From Anthonomus grandis grandis (Eukaryota; Arthropoda; Insecta; Coleoptera; Curculionidae): a stretch of DNA of 64,000 bases. The stretch spans positions 2,232,001 through 2,296,000 of the forward strand of contig NC_065551.1 of assembly GCF_022605725.1 (NCBI RefSeq), in the 5' to 3' direction. The translations under genes were made by a program, and so were the position numbers. Positions 58,602 through 64,000 of the stretch are shown here, in pieces; the stretch's first letter is position 1, and each line of letters starts with the position of its first letter. The notes beneath the pieces are model-generated. The model searched no databases and was not told the DNA's origin. It was given only the letters and a program-made list of their open reading frames with translations.

Positions 58602-59109
58602 TCATTTATTTTTGTTTTGTATTTCGGATTTGTACTAAATGACTTTTTTTCAATTTTTTTGACTATTATATAGTTTAGTAATTTATATTCTTTTGCATTT
58701 TTATACTTTATAACTAGATTTAGTTCATTTTACCATTTTGCCAAGATTTTTACGTTGAATGTGATATGACTATTATTTATTATTAAGTTTATTTGTGGAT
58801 TTGAGAGTGATTTGACGTTTCAACATGGTTCTGTACATTTTTGAATGTGCTGATGAAATATGCAGGATGTCAATTTGAAAATTTTAATGGAAATATCTTC
58901 CAAAAAAGAGTGGTTCGGGAAACGTAGCTGAAAACAAGAAACTAGTTTTTATGATACTTCGGTATTATTATTTTCATATTTTTTTGTTACATGCTTTGAC
59001 AAAATAGTCAAAATGCATTCACGTTTAAGAATAGTATTATCCTTAACAATATCAATAGTTAGGGTCAATTGGGGTAATTGTTGACGATATTTAATGTTTT
59101 GACTTGCTA
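58602..59109 (+). other. Exportin-6 3' UTR region without canonical poly(A) signal
   Basis: About 510 bp of AT-rich sequence between the Exportin-6 stop and the Sailor insertion. I see no AATAAA on the + strand here. The first one is AATAAA inside the Sailor end at about 59137. The true 3' end is unknown. Confidence 0.45.
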
Positions 59110-61072
59110 TACTCTATTTCAGAAGTGTATAGAGCAATAAACTGGGCAATTCCGTTCTGTTTGGCTACATTTCGTGGTAGTTCATAGGCGCAGGTACTTA
59201 TAATATTTATGAATTTAATTTTCACGGATTAAATGCCTTTATTTTGAAAGAGATTAAATACTAAATAAATACTTTTAAATCATATTTTAAACGTTAGTAG
59301 TCACTGCTACGCTGTAGTGTAATCACAATATTATTATCCCAATATTTAAAAAATGGAGGTATTCAGTCCAACGAAAAGATGTACTAAAAATTCTCCACTA
59401 TCGCTGAGTGAAAAAGTTATTATTTTAAATGTACATGATTGCATAAAACACGATTACCCTAGTTTTACTGTGCAAGAAATTGTTGAAAAATGTTCTCGAA
59501 TGAGTGGAATTGGAAAGTCCACCATTTTCAAATTGTTGCGGCAAAGAAAAGTAGCAGGTCAAGTGGAATCTCCCAAGCAAAAGCCAGGACGACCTACAAA
59601 AGTCCTTGATGAAAATGCTAAATGTATAATTCGAAGAAAAGTTTACTCTTTTTATTTTAAAAAGGAAATACCCACCCTAGACAAAATTTTAATGGAGCTT
59701 GGCCGAGATGACAGTATTCCGTTGATAAGTAGAAAACTTTTATGGAAAACTTTAAAAAATATGGATTTTGCCTGGGAAAAGCATAACCGCAAAGCACTTT
59801 TACTGGAGAGCGACGAAATTGTTTGTTGGAGACGACAATACTTGAGAAGTATCAAGCAGTACCGCAGGGAGCAAAAGAAAGTTTTTTATCTTGATGAGAC
59901 GTGGATTAACGAAGGTTATATAGTCCAAAAAATGTGGCAAGACAAAAATATAACCAGTGCTCGCCAAGCTTTCATAGAAGGCCTGTCTACGGGTATTAAA
60001 GTACCTTCGGGAAAAGGAAAAAGACTTATAATCACACATATTGGAAGCGAAGAGGGATTTTTAAAAGAAGGTCTGCTAACCTTTGAGTCGACTCGCACAG
60101 GAGATTACCATGAAGACATGAACTCAGACGTTTTCGAGGACTATTTTGGTGAAATGATAAAATTTCTTCCGGCTAATTCGGTGGTGGTTATGGATAACGC
60201 AAGCTATCATTCACGGCGAATAGAGAAGACGCCAACTTCAAGTTGGAGAAAGCAAGAAATTATCGATTGGCTGACTGCAAAAGGTATTGCGTTTGAAGCA
60301 AATTTGATAAATAATATAATATATATAATAAAAAAATATAATATAACTGTACTGCGCTTACCGCCATATCATTGCGAACTAAATCCTATAGAACTAATAT
60401 GGGCGCAGGTAAAAGGATTTGTAGCAAGACAAAACACGACTTTTAAAATGAAAGATGTTAAGCTACTGTTTGATCAAGCCATTACGGAAGCGACACCAGA
60501 GAATTGGCGAAAAGCAGTCCAGCATGTAATTAAGCAAGAGGACAAAATGTGGGATCTTGACAACCTCATCGATCAGACAGTCGATCCTTTAATTATAATG
60601 TCAAGAGGTGATGACAGTTCGTCAGATGACGAAGAAGACTACAATCTATTATAATTTAAAATTGTTATACACTGTTCAAAAAGTGCCAGATCCAAAAGTG
60701 ACATTTTCAACTGTTTTACTCTACATATTATGTTCAATAAATTTGTGAAAAAAATATATTATTCCATTTAAACAAAAGTAACTTTCTAAAATAAAATAGC
60801 ATTTAAGTACATTAATTATAAGGTAAAAAACAAGTCCCAGTTGCACGCCTTTGGCGAACCGTTTTCAATGTTTATCAGTGGGTAACAATGGGCAAAACTC
60901 ATAAACTGACCCAAAACCGGGTGGCACTACCTGCAATCAACGAAAAGAAAGAATTTTACATTGAAACTAATACCCAACTAAGGTAGTGGCATAAAATATT
61001 GGTGGATCACCAGGTACCACTTTTGCATACCTAATGAGGTTTTATTGCTCTACACACTTCTGAAATAGAGTA
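59110..61072 (+). mobile_element. Sailor-type (DD82E) transposon, copy 2
   Basis: Ends TACTCTATTTCAGAAGTGT at 59110 and its inverted partner at 61072, flanked by TA (59108-59109, 61073-61074). Nearly identical to copy 1 at 30745-32853 across both ends and most of the gene. It lies 0.5 kb past the Exportin-6 stop codon in sense orientation. Confidence 0.92.
59353..60654 (+). CDS. Sailor-type transposase, 433 aa, internally deleted
   Basis: Almost identical to the 450-aa copy 1 protein, with Asp181 (FYLDETWIN), Asp281 (VVMDNASYHS) and the final Glu (CELNPIELIW). But 25 residues between FEANLI and KYNITV are replaced by NNIIYIIK, encoded by an almost pure A/T run at 60309-60345. The Asp-Glu gap falls from 82 to 65 residues, so catalysis is probably lost although the frame stays open. 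Differences elsewhere are a handful of substitutions (for example Glu64 to Gln). Confidence 0.88.
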   Translation: MEVFSPTKRCTKNSPLSLSEKVIILNVHDCIKHDYPSFTVQEIVEKCSRMSGIGKSTIFKLLRQRKVAGQVESPKQKPGRPTKVLDENAKCIIRRKVYSFYFKKEIPTLDKILMELGRDDSIPLISRKLLWKTLKNMDFAWEKHNRKALLLESDEIVCWRRQYLRSIKQYRREQKKVFYLDETWINEGYIVQKMWQDKNITSARQAFIEGLSTGIKVPSGKGKRLIITHIGSEEGFLKEGLLTFESTRTGDYHEDMNSDVFEDYFGEMIKFLPANSVVVMDNASYHSRRIEKTPTSSWRKQEIIDWLTAKGIAFEANLINNIIYIIKKYNITVLRLPPYHCELNPIELIWAQVKGFVARQNTTFKMKDVKLLFDQAITEATPENWRKAVQHVIKQEDKMWDLDNLIDQTVDPLIIMSRGDDSSSDDEEDYNLL

Positions 61073-61688
61073 TAAACGATTTTTGTCGACATCACGCATT
61101 ATGTTATATATGTAAATTAGCAGTCACATAGCTCATAATATCTTCTTTGATAATTACTAGTGGTTTTCTGTAATTACAAGTCACATTAAGATAAAAAAAA
61201 ATATATTCAACATGCTTGTCCGTTTACATTTGCCCCTACTCTCAAAGGGTAATCTCTTGACACATTTACTCTACCAGAAAAAAACCTGAGGCAAATGTAA
61301 ACGAACTATACAGATCGTGTTTTCGTTCGTTACTTATAGGAAACCGCATAGAGGCGAAATTTTGCAACGTCGCGCGTGTACGAGTGCCTGCAACAGAGCA
61401 CCGCCCCGGCCGGCCCGAGGACGGGATTAGTAAACATCTGACTTTCGTAGGAGCTGCGTCGTTTGGCGACAAAATGTCCCAAAATATTACGCGAAAATCC
61501 AGGCATTTTTAAAATATTTATTCTAATGCGGGTTTTACAGACATGACAATGTGTAAAACCCGCATAGAATTGTAATCCTAAAATGTTTAATATGCTGTGT
61601 TTTGCATAATGAAAATTAAAGCGTTATTCTAATAAAAAATAAAATATCAACTCTGATAAAAATATAATAAAAAATCAGAAATAAAACT
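61073..61688. other. Stretch with several perfect hairpins
   Basis: It contains CGTTTACATTTGCC at 61220-61233 and GGCAAATGTAAACG at about 61291-61304 (inverted pair), a CpG-rich patch at 61370-61430, and a 14-bp perfect stem at 61526-61565. Part of it (61290-61320, ATACAGATCGTGTT) mirrors the 5' flank of the mariner relic at 62785-62810, so the left end of that element lies here. Confidence 0.45.
61526..61565. repeat. 14-bp perfect stem-loop
   Basis: ATGCGGGTTTTACA pairs with TGTAAAACCCGCAT across a 12-nt loop. Confidence 0.8.
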
Positions 61689-61721
61689 CTAATAAACAAT
61701 TAGAGTTTTATTTCTGATTTT
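61671..61721. repeat. 23-bp perfect stem-loop at the edge of a mariner relic
   Basis: AAAATCAGAAATAAAACTCT continues to AAT and pairs perfectly over 23 bp with 61699-61721; the loop is AAACA. It sits where the transposase C-terminus breaks off, suggesting a foldback repair scar. Confidence 0.85.
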
Positions 61722-62643
61722 AACAAGCTTAAGATAACCCCACAGATAAAAGTAATTTGGAGACAAATCTGTTGATCTAGGAGGCCATTTAATATCACTA
61801 GTGCCACTAATAAGGCAGTTAGGAAAAGTATTTGCTAAAAATTCTTTTACCCTAGCCGCGTTATGAGCAGGACAGCCATCTTGCTGAAAATAAACCGATC
61901 CCAGGTCTACATCAGGTAGGATGTGAATGGCAGGAAGAACTTGGTTTTGAAGCAACTCAAGGTACTTTTGGGCGTTTAAAGTGCCATCAATAAAAAATGG
62001 CCCTATAACATTGTCGCCCAAAATACCTGCCCAAACATTCAATTTCTGAGGATACTGGGTACGAAACTGAAAACTTCTGTGCTCGTTTTCCTGAGATCAA
62101 TAACGAACAATGGAAGGATTGTGTTTGCCATGTAATGGAAAAGAAGATTCATCAGAAAACAAAATATTTTTAAAAAAATATTCGTTTTCATTTGCCTTTT
62201 CCATCATGGTTTCACAAAATTCCATTCTTCGCCACTGGTCTTCAGGAAATATTTCCTGAGTTTTTGAATACTTGAAACATTTGTACCCATATTTTTTCCA
62301 GATACAAGCAACAGTTTTATTGCTTAATCCCAGTTCCTCTCCAACACTTCTAGTGGACCGTGTCGTATCAAGTTCTAGGGTACTGCAAACCATTTCTTCC
62401 CGCCGTTCTATATCCTGGACCACTTCAACAGGTGGTTTTTGACGTTTTGTGTGGCATTTTTTACAATCTTGAAGACAAAAAGATGTCTCAAAATTTGTAA
62501 CCACATTTAAAACTGTTTTTGCACAAGGAATCGGTCTATTCTCAAATATCACTGAAAACAAAACTCTACATTGTACTGCCGAATTGCCTCCATAAAACCA
62601 TTTAATTAGTTGAACTCTTTCGGAAGGGGTATAAACAGCCATA
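61689..62643 (-). pseudogene. DD41D-type mariner transposase relic
   Basis: It starts at about 62643 with MAVYTPSERVQLIKWFYGGN (helix-turn-helix), then RSVGEELGLSNKTVACIWKK, ILFSDESSFPLHGKHNPSIV (first Asp), a stop near 62100, NVWAGILGDNVIGPFFIDGT, VYFQQDGCPAHNAARVKEFL (second Asp) and PPRSTDLSPNYFYLWGYLK. At the position of the third Asp there is Tyr, and the C-terminus after LWGYLK is lost. A preceding 95 codons in frame (to 62936) are leader read-through. Inactive. Confidence 0.82.
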
Positions 62644-63038
62644 GTGAAAAAAACACGAAAATAACGCTCAAAAATTATTAATGCAACGTGCAGTAACACA
62701 GCAAAGTGAGGTCTGCTGAAAACAAAAAATTCCGCCGCCTGCAAGCCGCAACCAAGCGGTGTTGCCATTATTTTGGGTAATACGCAGCTCACGATAACAC
62801 GATCTGTATAAAGTCGCTGTGTAGCAAAATATTTTTTGATATAAGTCGTGTTTACATTTACCCCAAAATAATGTGACCTTAAAGGTTTTGCTTGCAATAT
62901 AAATGAAAAATCGAGATAAAAGTAAATATTTTCCAACAGTTCTGTTTATTTTAACTAAAACTAAACTATTTTTGAGAACGCTAATAAAAGAAATTTATTC
63001 TAAGTATGTAATTATAATAATATTATAGGTATAAAAAA

Positions 63039-64000
63039 TTAGTTTTGCTCATAAACAGGAAATATTGCTGGAAAGTTGTATAGTATTCTCTCTCCCTTCA
63101 TTTGAATGCCAGGATCGGGAAGCACACCATTGATTTGATTCAAGGTTATATAACTGACATCAGTTTCAACAATGTTGAAAAGCATTTTTGATGCATCCCA
63201 GGATTTAAGACCAGTCACTTTGATTTCCGTTAATTCTTCATCCACAGCTTCAATTAAACACACATATTTAAAAAGAGTAGTCTTTCTCTTTCCACCTTTG
63301 AACTACAAGAATAAATTTCCTTGTGGACAAGTCTGAACTCTCGACTGTTTTAAGCTCTATATCTTGTTTTTCCGCTTCTGCCCAATCTATTTCATCATCA
63401 GTATCACCTAGACTTATTTCTCCATCAGAACTCTCCGACTCTGCAACTGGTTCACTTTTCATTTTTTTCAATTTCGGCTCTAACTTTTTGTTGTCAAATT
63501 AGCCTTTTTTTCCTTTATTTTTCTTCTTCTCTTCTGTTCCTCTTAATTTCTGTCGATTTACTGATAGACGATGACGTCGATGGTTGTAGACTATGGGTAG
63601 ATGCCACTAATAATTTTTGGTAGTCAGTTGTCGATGTAGAAGGCTGCTATCGGCTTTCAGCTGATGACACTGATGACACTCATGTTGACTACAACATGAT
63701 GAAGTTGAAGGCATTTGATCGTCGACCGTGGGTAGAAGTGGGTTTGGTTCAGAAATTGCAACAACAGTTGATTTAGAGGATACTGGTTGGATAATGATAG
63801 CATCGGATGTTACAGATTTCGGAGCTTTGAGGGGAGCTTCGTATCTCCTCAAAGCTCCGAGTCCGAGCAAGTCTTCTGGTGTAAATTCATTTTGTGGGAA
63901 TTTGTTTCGATCAACTGAGTATACGCCAGTATTTTTAAATCCAGATATAATATTGCTAGAAACCATAGACTCTTGCCAAGTAATGCCAAGTAATTCGGTA
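63039..64000 (-). pseudogene. Pogo/Tigger-like transposase C-terminus, cut by window edge
   Basis: 63966-63607 reads IISGFKNTGVYSVDRNKFPQ, the conserved block after the DDE core of pogo/jerky-type transposases, then ALRRYEAPLKAPKS and a Ser/Thr/Pro-rich region. 63471-63268 is acidic (ESESSDGEISLGDTDDEIDW) and 63263-63039 ends KMLFNIVETDVSYITLNQIN and GVLPDPGIQMKGERIL, the usual C-terminal module. Two frame breaks. The core is beyond the window. A separate family from the pogo element at 43028. Confidence 0.72.

Larger units (their letters stand above)
61217..62880 (-). mobile_element. DD41D-type mariner relic (third family)
   Basis: The outer flanks share GTAAATGTAAAC-like sequence and ATACAGATCGTGTTNTCG in inverted orientation (left 61291-61320, right about 62785-62860), enclosing a minus-strand transposase relic. 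Exact ends and target duplication not resolved. Confidence 0.6.

Overview
This is a stretch of AT-rich animal nuclear DNA, almost certainly from an insect. A beetle is my best guess from the transposon mix, but the sequence does not prove it. One host gene runs the full length on the + strand: the C-terminal two thirds of Exportin-6, the importin-beta-family receptor that carries profilin-actin out of the nucleus. I could place 14 exons between 2805 and 58601. All junctions use GT/AG and stay in phase, giving 776 codons including the stop. The first roughly 300 residues lie upstream of the window. Only about 2.3 kb of the 55.8 kb gene body codes for protein. Four introns (3786-17983, 18693-36149, 36286-46189, 51151-57946) are swollen by nested mobile elements.

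Region by region: 1-2804 holds a decayed DD41D mariner and a LINE tail. 3786-17983 holds a hAT element with perfect 8-bp target duplication (3886-13383). Four further insertions lie inside it: a long-TIR DD41D mariner, a TG..CA LTR-like unit inside that mariner, a small hAT-type nonautonomous element, and an apparently intact DD41D mariner. A TIR-bounded unit carrying a Penelope-like element follows. 18693-36149 holds Penelope, LINE and mariner relics, a 3.6-kb inverted-repeat Penelope (20614-24239), a GC-rich promoter/LTR-like patch, and an intact DD82E (Sailor-type) transposon sitting inside a LINE. 36286-46189 holds a Tc1 relic, an intact two-exon Transib (RAG1-related) transposon with TIRs and a 5-bp target duplication, LINEs, and a pogo-type element with a striking 64-bp palindrome. 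46357-57946 holds a possibly Sola-like element, a strong intronic hairpin, a Sailor-like relic split by another DNA element, and a P-element/THAP relic. 58602-64000 lies downstream of the Exportin-6 stop: a second Sailor copy, another DD41D relic and the tail of a pogo/Tigger-like transposase.

The mobile elements form a layered record. Exact target duplications (TA, AATT, CAACG, GGGTGTAG, CCCCTTTT, TGCG) let the order of insertion be read. At least three transposase genes look intact: the mariner at 12075, Sailor copy 1 at 31171-32523, and Transib at 38279-40680. The least familiar features are a tRNA-like module upstream of a hammerhead-like motif in both Penelope elements, two relics of a transposase family with a D-x-C-x2-QN signature, and the Sailor copy just past the Exportin-6 stop, which carries the first canonical AATAAA downstream of the gene.
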